64,000 nt of DNA from Bacteroidales bacterium (lineage in GTDB: Bacteria; Bacteroidota; Bacteroidia; Bacteroidales; VadinHA17). This document shows positions 1 through 8,581 of the stretch, one piece after another (position 1 is the stretch's first letter; each line of letters starts with the position of its first letter). The position numbers were made by a program, and so were the translations under genes. The notes below the pieces were generated by a model that did not search any database, was not told where the DNA came from, and saw only the letters and a list, made by a program, of their open reading frames with translations. The stretch covers positions 127,450 to 191,449 of the forward strand of contig JADKBK010000014.1 of assembly GCA_016715075.1 (NCBI GenBank), written 5' to 3'.

Positions 1-1
1 T

Positions 2-1327
2 GTGAAAACAAATATTGTCAACGACAGGGGCATTCATATATGCAAGTCGATGCTTGCATGGAAGGAGTTTGGTAATGGAGAAACACCTGAGTCTTCAGGG
101 ATGAAAGGCGACCACCTGGTTGGAAAATACTATGTCCTTTTCGAAAAGGCCTACAGATTTCAGGTTGATAAACTTATTCTGGATGGCATACCGGCTGCTG
201 ATGCAAAGAACTCAGCGCCGATTATGAAGGAGATCAGGGAGATGTTGCTTAAGTGGGAGTCGGGCGATAAGGAAGTCATTGACTTATGGAAGATGATGAA
301 CTCCTGGGTTTATGCCGGGTTTGATGAGACTTATAAAAAACTGGGTGTGGATTTTGACAGGATTTATTATGAATCAGAAACATACAAAATAGGAAAGGAA
401 TTAGTCCTGACCGCCCTCGAACAAAATATCCTTTACAGAAATAATGACAGCTCAATCTGGGCCGACCTTACAGCTGACGGACTTGATCAGAAGCTGTTGC
501 TGCGTTCTGATGGTACCGCTGTATATATGACTCAGGATCTGGGGACTGCCGTTGACAGGTATAACGATTATAAGTTTGATAAGAATATTTATGTGGTAGG
601 TAACGAACAGAACTACCATTTTCAGGTTCTCAAAGCTGTGCTTAAGCGAATGGGATATATCTGGGCTGACGGCCTCATTCACTTTTCCTATGGAATGGTG
701 GAATTACCGGAAGGCAGGATGAAATCACGTGAAGGAACTGTTGTCGATGCAGATGACCTTATCGTTGAAATGCATGAAACTGCCAGGAAAGTCTCTCTGG
801 AACTGGGAAAACTATCTGATTTTACTGACAGTGAGAAAGAGGAGATCTTCCGGAAAATAGGGCTTGGCGCTCTGAAATACTACATACTCAAGGTGGATCC
901 CCGTAAGAATATGACATTTAATCCCGAAGAGTCGATTGATTTCAATGGAAATACAGGTCCCTTTATTCAATATACTTATACCAGAATAAAATCTGTTTTG
1001 AGAAAAGCCGCACAAACAGGAATTGATGAGAGTTTAAAGAATCTTAATTCGGTAAAACCGCAGCCTAAGGAGATCGAGCTTATTAAATTGTTGCGCAAAT
1101 TTTCCGAAACAGTCTCGGCAGCTGCATCTGAATACAGCCCCGCTCTGATTGCCAACTATTGTTACGATCTTGCCAGGGAGTATAACCAGTTTTATCACGA
1201 TTATACGATCCTTGGAGAGGAAGATATAGCAGTAAGAGATTTCAGACTGGTTCTTTCAAGGCTTACGAGTGAGGTTCTGTCAACAGGAATGTGGCTTCTG
1301 GGTATAGAGATGCCTGAACGGATGTAG
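2..1327 (+). CDS. argS: Arginyl-tRNA synthetase, 5'-truncated by window edge
   Basis: Class I aminoacyl-tRNA synthetase that charges tRNA-Arg in the cytoplasm. The visible 441 residues cover the catalytic core from just after the HIGH region to the C-terminus. The DRGIHICKSM stretch is at residues 8-17, YMTQDLGT at about 175-182, and the KMSKS-loop equivalent RMKSREGT at about 239-246. The helical anticodon-binding (DALR) domain fills the last ~120 residues (FIQYTYTRI onward). The HIGH signature and N-terminal additional domain must lie upstream of the window, so the GTG at position 2 is an internal valine codon and not a start. The next gene on the strand, ffh, is 289 bases away across a repeat-filled gap, so the two are probably transcribed separately. 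Confidence 0.95.
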   Translation: MKTNIVNDRGIHICKSMLAWKEFGNGETPESSGMKGDHLVGKYYVLFEKAYRFQVDKLILDGIPAADAKNSAPIMKEIREMLLKWESGDKEVIDLWKMMNSWVYAGFDETYKKLGVDFDRIYYESETYKIGKELVLTALEQNILYRNNDSSIWADLTADGLDQKLLLRSDGTAVYMTQDLGTAVDRYNDYKFDKNIYVVGNEQNYHFQVLKAVLKRMGYIWADGLIHFSYGMVELPEGRMKSREGTVVDADDLIVEMHETARKVSLELGKLSDFTDSEKEEIFRKIGLGALKYYILKVDPRKNMTFNPEESIDFNGNTGPFIQYTYTRIKSVLRKAAQTGIDESLKNLNSVKPQPKEIELIKLLRKFSETVSAAASEYSPALIANYCYDLAREYNQFYHDYTILGEEDIAVRDFRLVLSRLTSEVLSTGMWLLGIEMPERM

Positions 1328-1417
1328 GGAAGCCGGAAGCATTAGTCATTAGCCTGCGGCGTCATTTGCTTCGCGTCATTAATGGTCATTCATTGTCAAG
1401 GGTTTCAAAACAAATTA

Positions 1418-1580
1418 GTGACAATTGAATGACAATTGAATGACAACCGAATGACAATTGAATGACTTCGGACTTCGGTCTTCCGACTTCCGACTTCGGA
1501 CTTCGGTCTTCCGACTTCGGACTTCCGACTTCGGACTTCGGTCTTCCGACTTCCGACTTTGGACTTCGGACTTCCGACTA
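1418..1580. repeat. Two adjacent simple tandem repeats between argS and ffh
   Basis: The gap first holds about four copies of a 12-13 base unit like TGACAATTGAA (about 1418-1465). It continues with a degenerate array of 7-8 base units, GACTTCGG / GACTTCCG / TCTTCCGACTT, to about 1578. On the other strand the second array reads as GAAGTCNGAAGTC, the same word found at about 16058-16105 and 56329-56350. Translated frames through it give only repetitive RSRKSE-type peptide, so it is not coding. No function is evident. Arrays of this kind recur in several gene gaps of this window. Confidence 0.85.
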
Positions 1581-1616
1581 TAAATTAATGAGTTAACCCG
1601 TTTTATAAATAAAAAT

Positions 1617-2936
1617 ATGTTTGAAAATTTAAGTGAAAGGCTGGAGAAGTCCTTTAAAATACTTAAAGGGCAGGGCAGAATATCTGAAATAAATATTGCT
1701 GAAACACTTAAAGAGGTGAGAAGAGCCTTGCTGGATGCTGATGTCAATTTTAAAATTGCCAAGCAGTTCACCGATACTGTTAAGCAGAAAGCATTAGGGC
1801 AGGAGGTTCTGAAATCTGTCAATCCCTCACAGATGATAGTCAAGATTGTCCATGACGAACTTGTAGAGCTGATGGGTGGTGATAAGACTGATATTAATAT
1901 TAAGATAAATCCTTCGATTATTCTTATTGCCGGGCTGCAGGGGTCAGGAAAAACAACATTCAGCGGGAAGCTTGCAAAGTGGGTTAAAACAAAAAGGAGT
2001 AAAAACCCGATGCTTGTGGCTTGTGATGTTTACAGACCTGCAGCTATTGAGCAGTTAAAGATAATCGGTGCCCAGGTGGATGTTCCGGTTTATACCGAGG
2101 ATGGAAATATGGAGCCAGTGGTAATTGCAAGGAATGCAGTTAAGGAGGCTAAGAAGAGAGGTCACGATCTGGTAATTATTGATACGGCCGGACGATTGGC
2201 TATCGATGAGGAGATGATGAAGGAGATCTCTTCTGTAAAGGATGCCGTTAGTCCTCATGAAATTCTTTTTGTTGTCGATTCAATGACAGGACAGGATGCT
2301 GTCAATACCGCAAAGGAATTTAATGACAGGCTTGATTTTGATGGAGTTGTACTGACCAAGCTTGATGGTGATACCAGGGGTGGAGCAGCTTTGTCTATTA
2401 AATCTGTAGTAAACAAGCCCATCAAGTTTGTGAGTTCCGGCGAGAAAATGGATGCGATTGACATCTTTTATCCTGAGAGAATGGCAGACAGGATACTGGG
2501 AATGGGTGACATCGTTTCGCTTGTTGAAAAAGCCCAGGAGCAATTTGATGCTGAAGAGGCCAGAAAGCTGCAGAAGAGAATTGCAAAGGACCAGTTCGAC
2601 TTTAATGATTTTATTACACAGATCCAGCAGATTAAGAAGATGGGTAATGTGAAGGATCTGATGTCAATGATTCCAGGTGTCGGGAAAGCCGTTAAGGATC
2701 TGGATATTGACGATAATGCATTTAAAAGTATTGAAGCTATTATAAGGAGTATGACTCCAGAAGAGAGAGTAAATCCGGTTGTCCTCAATGGAAGCAGGCG
2801 TAAGAGAATTGCCATGGGCAGTGGTACCAGCGTTCAGGAGGTGAATAAACTTCTGAAGCAATTCGATGAAACGAGGAAAATGATGAAGATGATGACCAAG
2901 AGCGGGAACGTGGCAAAGCTGATGGGTAAAAAATAA
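1617..2936 (+). CDS. ffh: Signal recognition particle protein (SRP54 GTPase)
   Basis: Ffh binds 4.5S RNA and hydrophobic signal sequences on ribosomes and delivers the complex to FtsY at the membrane. At 439 residues it has normal family length. The N domain helical bundle is residues 1-95. The G domain shows the P-loop GLQGSGKTT at 106-114, DVYRPAA at 137-143, DTAGR at 189-193 and TKLDGD at 247-252. The M domain runs from about 300 to the end and closes with a methionine- and lysine-rich tail. The ATG follows a TAAATAAAAAT leader with no clear Shine-Dalgarno, as is common in Bacteroidota. folD starts 7 bases after the stop, so the two probably form one transcript. Confidence 0.97.
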   Translation: MFENLSERLEKSFKILKGQGRISEINIAETLKEVRRALLDADVNFKIAKQFTDTVKQKALGQEVLKSVNPSQMIVKIVHDELVELMGGDKTDINIKINPSIILIAGLQGSGKTTFSGKLAKWVKTKRSKNPMLVACDVYRPAAIEQLKIIGAQVDVPVYTEDGNMEPVVIARNAVKEAKKRGHDLVIIDTAGRLAIDEEMMKEISSVKDAVSPHEILFVVDSMTGQDAVNTAKEFNDRLDFDGVVLTKLDGDTRGGAALSIKSVVNKPIKFVSSGEKMDAIDIFYPERMADRILGMGDIVSLVEKAQEQFDAEEARKLQKRIAKDQFDFNDFITQIQQIKKMGNVKDLMSMIPGVGKAVKDLDIDDNAFKSIEAIIRSMTPEERVNPVVLNGSRRKRIAMGSGTSVQEVNKLLKQFDETRKMMKMMTKSGNVAKLMGKK

Positions 2937-2943
2937 TCATAAT

Positions 2944-3825
2944 ATGTACAACCTGATTGATGGTAAAAAAGTTGCGTCTGAAATTAAAAAGGAGATAGCA
3001 GCAGAAGTTTTAAAACTTAAATCAAACGGCAGTAAGATTCCTCATCTTGCTGCAATACTGGTTGGTAATAACGGATCAAGCGAGACTTACGTTGCCAACA
3101 AGGTAAAAGACTGTGAAGAGGTGGGATTCAAGTCATCCCTTCTGAGATTCGGAAGTGATGTTGATGAAGTAACCCTGCTGCGGGAGATAGAGAAGCTCAA
3201 CAATGATGATGATGTTGATGGGTTCATTGTACAATTACCATTACCGGCCCATATTTCAGAACACAAGGTCATTGAAGCAATTGATCCTGAAAAGGATGCT
3301 GACGGCTTTCATCCGGTGAATCTGGGAAAAATGGTAATTGGCCTGACAAGTTATTTACCAGCAACACCATATGGAATTGTAGAACTTCTGAAAAGATACA
3401 GGATTGAGACTTCAGGGAAAAACTGCGTGGTAATAGGCCGCAGCAATATTGTCGGCAGGCCGGTAAGTATTCTGCTTTCGCAGAAAGGAATGGATGCAAC
3501 TGTTACTGTTATCCACAGCCGGACAAAAAATATTCAGAGCCTTGTAAGTCAGGCTGATATAATTATTGCAGCAATTGGTTCCCCGGGATTTGTAACTGCT
3601 GATATGGTTAAGGTAGGAGCAGTTGTGATCGATGTAGGTACTACACGGATTGAAAGCTCTGAAACCAGATCAGGATTTAAGCTGACAGGTGATGTGGATT
3701 TTGAAAATGTCGCCCCAAAATGTTCCTATATTACACCCGTTCCCGGAGGTGTCGGACCAATGACCCGGGTGTCGCTTTTACGGAATACACTTCTTGCCGC
3801 AACGAAAAGACTAAGCCACTCCTGA
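2944..3825 (+). CDS. folD: Bifunctional methylenetetrahydrofolate dehydrogenase / methenyltetrahydrofolate cyclohydrolase
   Basis: FolD interconverts 5,10-methylene-, 5,10-methenyl- and 10-formyl-tetrahydrofolate, feeding one-carbon units to purine and formyl-Met synthesis. The 293 residues match the family length. The catalytic lysine sits in YVANK (residues 49-53), the substrate region QLPLPAH is at about 97-103, the NADP-binding loop is VIGRSNIVGRP, and the closing signature PGGVGPMT is at about 267-274. It starts 7 bases after ffh. Its stop is 12 bases from the convergent stop of the minus-strand gene at 3837, and no clear terminator hairpin is visible between them. Confidence 0.96.
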   Translation: MYNLIDGKKVASEIKKEIAAEVLKLKSNGSKIPHLAAILVGNNGSSETYVANKVKDCEEVGFKSSLLRFGSDVDEVTLLREIEKLNNDDDVDGFIVQLPLPAHISEHKVIEAIDPEKDADGFHPVNLGKMVIGLTSYLPATPYGIVELLKRYRIETSGKNCVVIGRSNIVGRPVSILLSQKGMDATVTVIHSRTKNIQSLVSQADIIIAAIGSPGFVTADMVKVGAVVIDVGTTRIESSETRSGFKLTGDVDFENVAPKCSYITPVPGGVGPMTRVSLLRNTLLAATKRLSHS

Positions 3826-3836
3826 AAGTGAAATTC

Positions 3837-4844
3837 TTATAAAGGGGGCTCAAACCCGGTGAAGTAGAGGTCAAAACCTCCCAGGGAACCCTCACGGTTT
3901 GAAGAGAATATCATATAAAAATTGGTGAAATTGTCAGCAAAGCCTATCAGTGGCCTGTAGTCATCTGATATGCTGTTAATCTTCGGACCAAAATTTACAG
4001 GTGAATTCCAGTTGCCATTCCTGAAAACAGAATAGTAGAGGTCATAGCCTCCGAAACCTCCAGGTCGGTTAGATGCAAATACCATCATCCTTCCATATAG
4101 CATAGGGCACTTATCATCAGATGAACTGTTTATGCTGTCAACCTTTACCGATGGTGCATAATCGGAATCAAACCATGCACCTATATCTTTCCCGTCAGGT
4201 CTCGATTTCAGGTATATATCAAAATTACCTTCAGGATTTGCAATAAAGTATGCTGAATCCTGTTTCAGATCAAAACAGAAATATGCATCATCAAATTCAG
4301 TATTTACCAGTTTTACCGGATACGGACCATTAACATAAGGTATTAGATTTCCATATTGAGGGATGTTCTTACAATACATAAGATCGAGGTTTCCGGAACT
4401 GTTTTCTGATGATATCAGTAAATACTCATAACCGTCATATGAATTGTAGCATCTGTAAGGGCCCAGGTCATTCCTGGGAGTATTTGCAACTTTCAGAAGA
4501 GTGTCAGTGAAAGCATCATTATTCATGCGGGAGAAAAGATCAAATGTTCCGTTTATCTGGTCAAAAACAAAGGTGATCAACCCCTGTTCCAGGTCAAACT
4601 GACTTCCTGAGCTTTTTCTGTTACTGGAAAATACCAGCAAAAGCTCTCCGGTAAGTTCGCGGGCAGAAGTATTATAGTCATCAAATACGGAATTCAGTCC
4701 CCTGATATTTATAACCGTATCAGGAAATGTCCCCTTCGGATATTTCACAGGATCATTTTCCTTTGTACATTCAACTAACAACATTGATATGAATAAAGCA
4801 CATATAATCAATGTAATAAAGCTATTCAAATATATTTTTCTCAT
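3837..4844 (-). CDS. PD40-repeat lipoprotein of unknown function
   Basis: A 335-residue envelope protein. The N-terminus has a basic start, a hydrophobic stretch at about residues 8-25 and a lipobox-like LLVEC with the cysteine at about residue 26, followed by a polar TKEND segment. This suggests lipid anchoring, although Glu just before Cys is not typical. The body carries WD40-like Pd (PD40) beta-propeller repeats. The clearest are the SNRPGGFGGYDLYY and SNREGSLGGFDLYF blocks near the C-terminus, a pattern common in Bacteroidota OmpA-linked and gliding-type lipoproteins. No OmpA domain is present, so the protein is a stand-alone propeller. The gene is a singleton, convergent with folD, and a hairpin lies about 50 bases upstream of its start. 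The substrate or partner cannot be read from sequence. Confidence 0.75.
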   Translation of the reverse strand: MRKIYLNSFITLIICALFISMLLVECTKENDPVKYPKGTFPDTVINIRGLNSVFDDYNTSARELTGELLLVFSSNRKSSGSQFDLEQGLITFVFDQINGTFDLFSRMNNDAFTDTLLKVANTPRNDLGPYRCYNSYDGYEYLLISSENSSGNLDLMYCKNIPQYGNLIPYVNGPYPVKLVNTEFDDAYFCFDLKQDSAYFIANPEGNFDIYLKSRPDGKDIGAWFDSDYAPSVKVDSINSSSDDKCPMLYGRMMVFASNRPGGFGGYDLYYSVFRNGNWNSPVNFGPKINSISDDYRPLIGFADNFTNFYMIFSSNREGSLGGFDLYFTGFEPPL

Positions 4845-4889
4845 AAGTTATGCATTTTAATTCAAGGCGGTAAAGATATCAATAAAAAT

Positions 4890-4918
4890 GAAAAACCGGG
4901 TTAGGGCCCGGTTCTTCA
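4890..4918 (-). terminator. Terminator-like hairpin upstream of the PD40 gene
   Basis: A 7-bp perfect stem (AACCGGG / CCCGGTT, 4894-4900 and 4907-4913) with a 6-base loop is followed on the minus strand by TTTCATTTTTATT. Read on the minus strand it resembles an intrinsic terminator, but the next minus-strand gene starts only about 50 bases downstream and none lies upstream. It may be a leader attenuator for the lipoprotein gene or the end of a short unannotated minus-strand RNA. Confidence 0.45.
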
Positions 4919-5144
4919 AAAATAGAATTTAGGTTAATTCTAGGGTAAATAGGGTATGTTATATAAAAGAATTATTTGCTACAAACATAAGATGAATATT
5001 TGTCATGAGAGGTTGCGTGAAGAACATAAAAAAATAAAAAAAAAGAATCATTATTTTATACTAAGCTGAAAATTAGGTGTTTATAATTAAATTAAAATGT
5101 TAATAATTGAATAAGCAGGTGAACAGCCATGTAGAAAATAGTGT

Positions 5145-5152
5145 TAATTTTG
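5145..5152 (+). promoter_or_regulatory. -7 box TAATTTTG of the TPR gene
   Basis: Exact match to the Bacteroidota -7 consensus TAnnTTTG, 22 bases before the ATG at 5174. No TTG is found at the usual -33 spacing, so the call rests on the -7 element and its position alone. Confidence 0.4.
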
Positions 5153-5173
5153 TGCCGGTACATATTTTATAGC

Positions 5174-6593
5174 ATGATGGAAGAGGACAAGTATGGATCT
5201 TCCTATGAGGAAGAGGTGAAGAATGCGGTGCAGAAGTTTGAAAAAGATGCGAAAAAATAATGAAAGTTATTTCTTTGATGTTATTGAATTTGAGACCATT
5301 ATAGATTATTACATAGAAAGCAACAATTCCGCAAAGGCTTTCGAAGCAGCAACTCTGGCAACAGAGCAGCATCCCAATTCAGTCTCAATACAGCTGAGAA
5401 AAGCAAGGGTTTTACTCGATAAGGGTAGGGCAGTGGAAGCTTTAAGGCTGCTCAGAAAACTTGAAAATATTGAGCCAGGAAACCATGAGCTTTATATTGC
5501 AAAGGGTACTGCTTATGGAATGCTTGGAGATATTCAGGGTGCCAAGAAAATGTTTGACTACTCACTGACCCTTGACTCAGAGGATGTGGAGAACATACTT
5601 TTTGCTATAACTTCGGTACTGCAGAACCTGAACTATTATGAGCATCTAATACCGTATATGGAAAGGCTGGTGCAGATGGAGCCGGAATTCAAGGCCCACC
5701 TTTATGATCTTGCCTATGCCTATGAAAAGACAGAGGATTTTGACAACAGTATAATCTTTTATCTGAAATATCTTGAGGAGGAGCCTTTCTCCGACAGCGC
5801 CTGGTATAATCTGGGTATCATTTATAACAAGCTCGAGATGTATGAAAAGGCTATGGAGGCTTACGACTACGCTCTGGCAATTAATTCCCAGAATACTTTT
5901 GCCCTTTTCAACAAAGGAAATATCCTTAATAACATTGAAAGGTTTGCAGATGCCATTCCGGTCTATCATGAATACCTTGAAAACGAACCGGATAGTTTTG
6001 AAGCAATGACATATCTTGCAGAGTGTTACGAGAAGCTTAATGAGATTACCATGGCAAGAAAATATTATCAGGAAGCAATTGAACTGGCTCCTGATTTTGC
6101 CGACCCGTGGTTTGGACTGGGAGTTCTTGCACTCAATACAGGAAACACTGACGATAGCCTGATCTTCTTTAGAAAAGCTGTACGGCTTGATGATGAAAAT
6201 CCTGAAATCTGGTATCTCCTCGGAAAAGCTCACTATTCGAAAGGGGAGAAAAAGGCTGCAATGAGATGTTTCAGGGAAGCTCTCAAGCTTGATGCCTATT
6301 ACGATGAAGTCTGGATTGACCTGGGCAAGATAATTATTCAGGACGGACTGGTAGCAAAAGCAGTTCCTTACCTCATGCATGCATATAAGATAACCGGTGA
6401 CATACCCGGTATCAATTATCTTCTTTCATCATTCTACCTTCATACCGGGGCATCCGATAAAGCATTCCGCCATCTTTCACTGGCAATTAACCTCGATAAG
6501 GATTTGTACAAAGAGTTCGATGCCATTTTTCCCAATAAGTTATTAACCCGGAAGATAAAAAGACTTCTTGACGAAAACGGCCTTCTGGAGTAA
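5174..6593 (+). CDS. TPR-repeat protein, N-terminus frameshifted
   Basis: A soluble tetratricopeptide-repeat scaffold of about 472 residues with no signal peptide or membrane segment. Roughly ten TPR units follow one another from about residue 50, with recurring W-x-x-L-G / A-x-x-Y-x-x-A patterns such as WYNLGIIYNKLEMYEKAMEAY. The first ATG at 5174 opens a 28-codon reading frame (MMEEDKYGSSYEEEV...). Deleting one A from the A5 run at 5241-5245 joins it in frame to FEKMRKNNESYFFDVIEFE, an acidic-plus-FFD N-terminus that I recall from Bacteroidota homologues. Without the correction the protein would start at 5223 with an unusual MRCRSLKK sequence, or at 5247. The ComA-like gene begins 26 bases downstream. 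The function is not known beyond protein-protein contact. Confidence 0.8.
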
Positions 6594-6619
6594 TCTAAAA
6601 CCTAATCATAAACAGGAAA

Positions 6620-7393
6620 ATGAATAATGTTCTTCCTTTTTTACCCGAGAGACCTGCTAAACCAAGACACTCCGGCCTTACAATGGTAATGGATAAAGGC
6701 TTAAGTATCAGGGAAGCTGAAGATTTTATGTCTGTAGGAAGCGAGTATACAGATTTTGTAAAACTTGGTTTTGGAACATCCCTGATAACTCCCGGATTCG
6801 ACACTAAAATACAGTTGTATAAAAAGGCAGGAGTTACTCCATATTTCGGGGGAACACTTTTTGAGGCTTTCATTATCCGGGACATGTTCAGTGAGTATAT
6901 TGACTTTCTGAAAAAATATGACGTTGAGCTAGTGGAGGTTTCAGACGGATCATTCGATATTGAACGAAATAAAAAGCTGGAGTATATCTCAATACTGGCC
7001 AAAGAATTTACTGTTATTTCAGAAGTAGGCTCAAAAAAAGCAAACGTCGTCTACACCCCCGATGAGTGGGTTTCAATGATGAAGGATGAACTCAATGCCG
7101 GTTCAATTAAAGTAATAGCGGAGGCAAGGGAATCAGGAACTACAGGTATCTACAATGAGGATGGATCGATTAATAATAAAATTATTAGTGCAATATCCGA
7201 ACATGTAAAGCTTGAGAATGTCCTCTGGGAAGCTCCGTTAAAATCGCAGCAGGCATGGTTCATTAAGCATTTTGGCGCCAATGTTAATCTTGGGAATATA
7301 GCTCCTTCTGAGATCATTCCACTTGAGTCGCTGCGCCTCGGACTGAGGGGTGATACATTCTTTCAGTTCCTTCCCGAAAAGCTGAAACCTTAG
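6620..7393 (+). CDS. Phosphosulfolactate synthase family protein (ComA-like)
   Basis: A TIM-barrel enzyme of the ComA family, which adds sulfite to phosphoenolpyruvate to give (R)-phosphosulfolactate, the first step of coenzyme M synthesis in methanogens. The 257 residues match family length. Recognisable segments are the KLGFGTSLI strand, TPYFGGTLFEAF, VEVSDGSF, SEVGSK and IIAEARESGTTGIY-like motifs, the last carrying the conserved acid and glycine loop. Bacteroidota do not make coenzyme M; a sulfonate role such as a precursor to cysteate for sulfonolipids is an inference. It lies between the TPR gene and aroE on the same strand with short gaps, an arrangement that suggests one transcript but does not explain the job. 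Confidence 0.85.
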   Translation: MNNVLPFLPERPAKPRHSGLTMVMDKGLSIREAEDFMSVGSEYTDFVKLGFGTSLITPGFDTKIQLYKKAGVTPYFGGTLFEAFIIRDMFSEYIDFLKKYDVELVEVSDGSFDIERNKKLEYISILAKEFTVISEVGSKKANVVYTPDEWVSMMKDELNAGSIKVIAEARESGTTGIYNEDGSINNKIISAISEHVKLENVLWEAPLKSQQAWFIKHFGANVNLGNIAPSEIIPLESLRLGLRGDTFFQFLPEKLKP

Positions 7394-7439
7394 AAATCAA
7401 AAGCTGTTTTTATCCCTGTTAAATAAATAATCCCTGACT

Positions 7440-8192
7440 ATGAGAAAATATGGCCTAATCGGATATCCTCTCGGGCATTCTTTCTCACAGACATATTTTA
7501 CGGGGAAATTTCTTAAAGAGAATATCATCGGCTGCAGTTATGATAATTTTCCTTTATCCGATATCTCACTGCTGCCTGAATTGATTTCAGGAGAACCTGA
7601 TCTTATCGGGCTGAATGTTACAATACCTTATAAATCGGATGTTTTCAGGTTCATCGATGTACTTGATGGGGAAGCACGTGAGATCGGTGCAGTAAATGTG
7701 CTGAAGATAAAAAGGTCAGACGGAGGTTTTAAGTTGTTTGGTTTCAACAGCGATGTGACAGGTATAACCGATTCATTATTGCCGGTTTTGCATGGAAACC
7801 TTAAGAATGCTATTGTCCTTGGTACCGGAGGGAGCTCCAGGGCTGTATGTCATGTTCTCAGGAAATTCGGATTGAATATATGGCAGGTCTCAAGAAATAA
7901 GAGACCAGGACTTCTTGACTATTCTGATCTTGATCTGGCGCTTCTGGCGGATGCCGGCCTGATCGTAAATACAACACCTCTCGGAATGTTTCCGAATACT
8001 GAGACACGACCGGAAATAAATTACAGCCTGCTCAATGAAAATCATATACTCTTTGATCTGGTCTATAATCCGGAAATAACCTTCTTCCTCAGGTCAGGCA
8101 TTGAAAGAGGATGTTCTGTAATTGGTGGTTTGAAAATGCTGCATTCTCAGGCTGAACGGGCCTGGCAGATCTGGAATGATGAAAATCTCTGA
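7440..8192 (+). CDS. aroE: Shikimate dehydrogenase
   Basis: AroE reduces 3-dehydroshikimate to shikimate with NADPH in the aromatic amino acid pathway. The 250 residues are slightly short but complete. GYPLGHSFSQTYF near the start binds shikimate, the catalytic lysine is in NVTIPYK at about residues 60-66, GFNSDVTGI carries the substrate-binding aspartate, and GTGGSSRAV at about 125 is the dinucleotide loop. The closing GGLKMLHSQAERAW motif is typical of the family. The gene is convergent with the minus-strand gene at 8207, with only 14 bases between stops and no evident terminator. Confidence 0.95.
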   Translation: MRKYGLIGYPLGHSFSQTYFTGKFLKENIIGCSYDNFPLSDISLLPELISGEPDLIGLNVTIPYKSDVFRFIDVLDGEAREIGAVNVLKIKRSDGGFKLFGFNSDVTGITDSLLPVLHGNLKNAIVLGTGGSSRAVCHVLRKFGLNIWQVSRNKRPGLLDYSDLDLALLADAGLIVNTTPLGMFPNTETRPEINYSLLNENHILFDLVYNPEITFFLRSGIERGCSVIGGLKMLHSQAERAWQIWNDENL

Positions 8193-8206
8193 ATTGACTT
8201 GCAGAA

Positions 8207-8581
8207 TTAGCCGTCAATTGTTCTCCTGGCTCCTTTTCTTATTACCCAGTATCTCGGATCGCATTCATTGCATTCCTGCTTCCAGTATCCCGGAGTAACT
8301 GCCGCACCCTCCCTTGTCCTGAGCTGTCTTTCATAAATAGCAAATACAGGATTGAATGTGAGATCGGTAACACCAACTGTATATTTTGGTTCAACACCGG
8401 CCGTTTCAGATGCTTCCTCTATCTCCTTTACCTCCATGTTATTGAATTCCAGAAGATCTCTCAGGAAGGCAGCGCGTTCTAGAGAAATACCCGATTCAAT
8501 AATTGTGCACCGGATTCCATCTATTTCGCTTACTGTATGTTTTGCATTAGTGATAGCCATTGCCTTTATATTAGATACCAA
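8207..8581 (-). CDS. Small conserved-looking hypothetical protein at the end of the nuo operon
   Basis: A soluble 124-residue protein, alpha/beta in character, with no signal peptide or membrane segment. It ends in YTVGVTDLTFNPVFAIYERQL, a TPGYWKQ motif and a CNECDPRYW segment with two cysteines three residues apart. Its start overlaps the end of nuoN by 11 bases; a second Met at residue 8 (8560) would avoid the overlap. The overlap suggests translational coupling to the complex I operon. I do not recognise a functional family, though the FNPV..Y and TP.YW pattern looks like a Bacteroidota-specific protein seen elsewhere. No complex I role can be assigned from sequence. Confidence 0.7.
   Translation of the reverse strand: MVSNIKAMAITNAKHTVSEIDGIRCTIIESGISLERAAFLRDLLEFNNMEVKEIEEASETAGVEPKYTVGVTDLTFNPVFAIYERQLRTREGAAVTPGYWKQECNECDPRYWVIRKGARRTIDG

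Larger units (their letters stand above)
4845..5173. other. Divergent AT-rich gap between the PD40 lipoprotein and the TPR gene
   Basis: About 330 bases without a gene. It contains a strong hairpin at 4894-4913 and an A-rich stretch around 5025-5045. A TAATTTTG box at 5145-5152 fits the Bacteroidota -7 consensus TAnnTTTG and lies 22 bases before the proposed ATG of the TPR gene. No other structure stands out. Confidence 0.6.

Noticed and set aside
1415..1843. Open frame on the minus strand across the argS-ffh repeats
   Set aside because: The peptide is a repeat translation (RSRKSEDRSPKSE) attached to an antisense stretch of ffh; no start or family supports it.
5646..6380. 244-codon open frame antisense to the TPR gene
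   Set aside because: Shadow of the TPR repeats; no start signals or recognisable protein.
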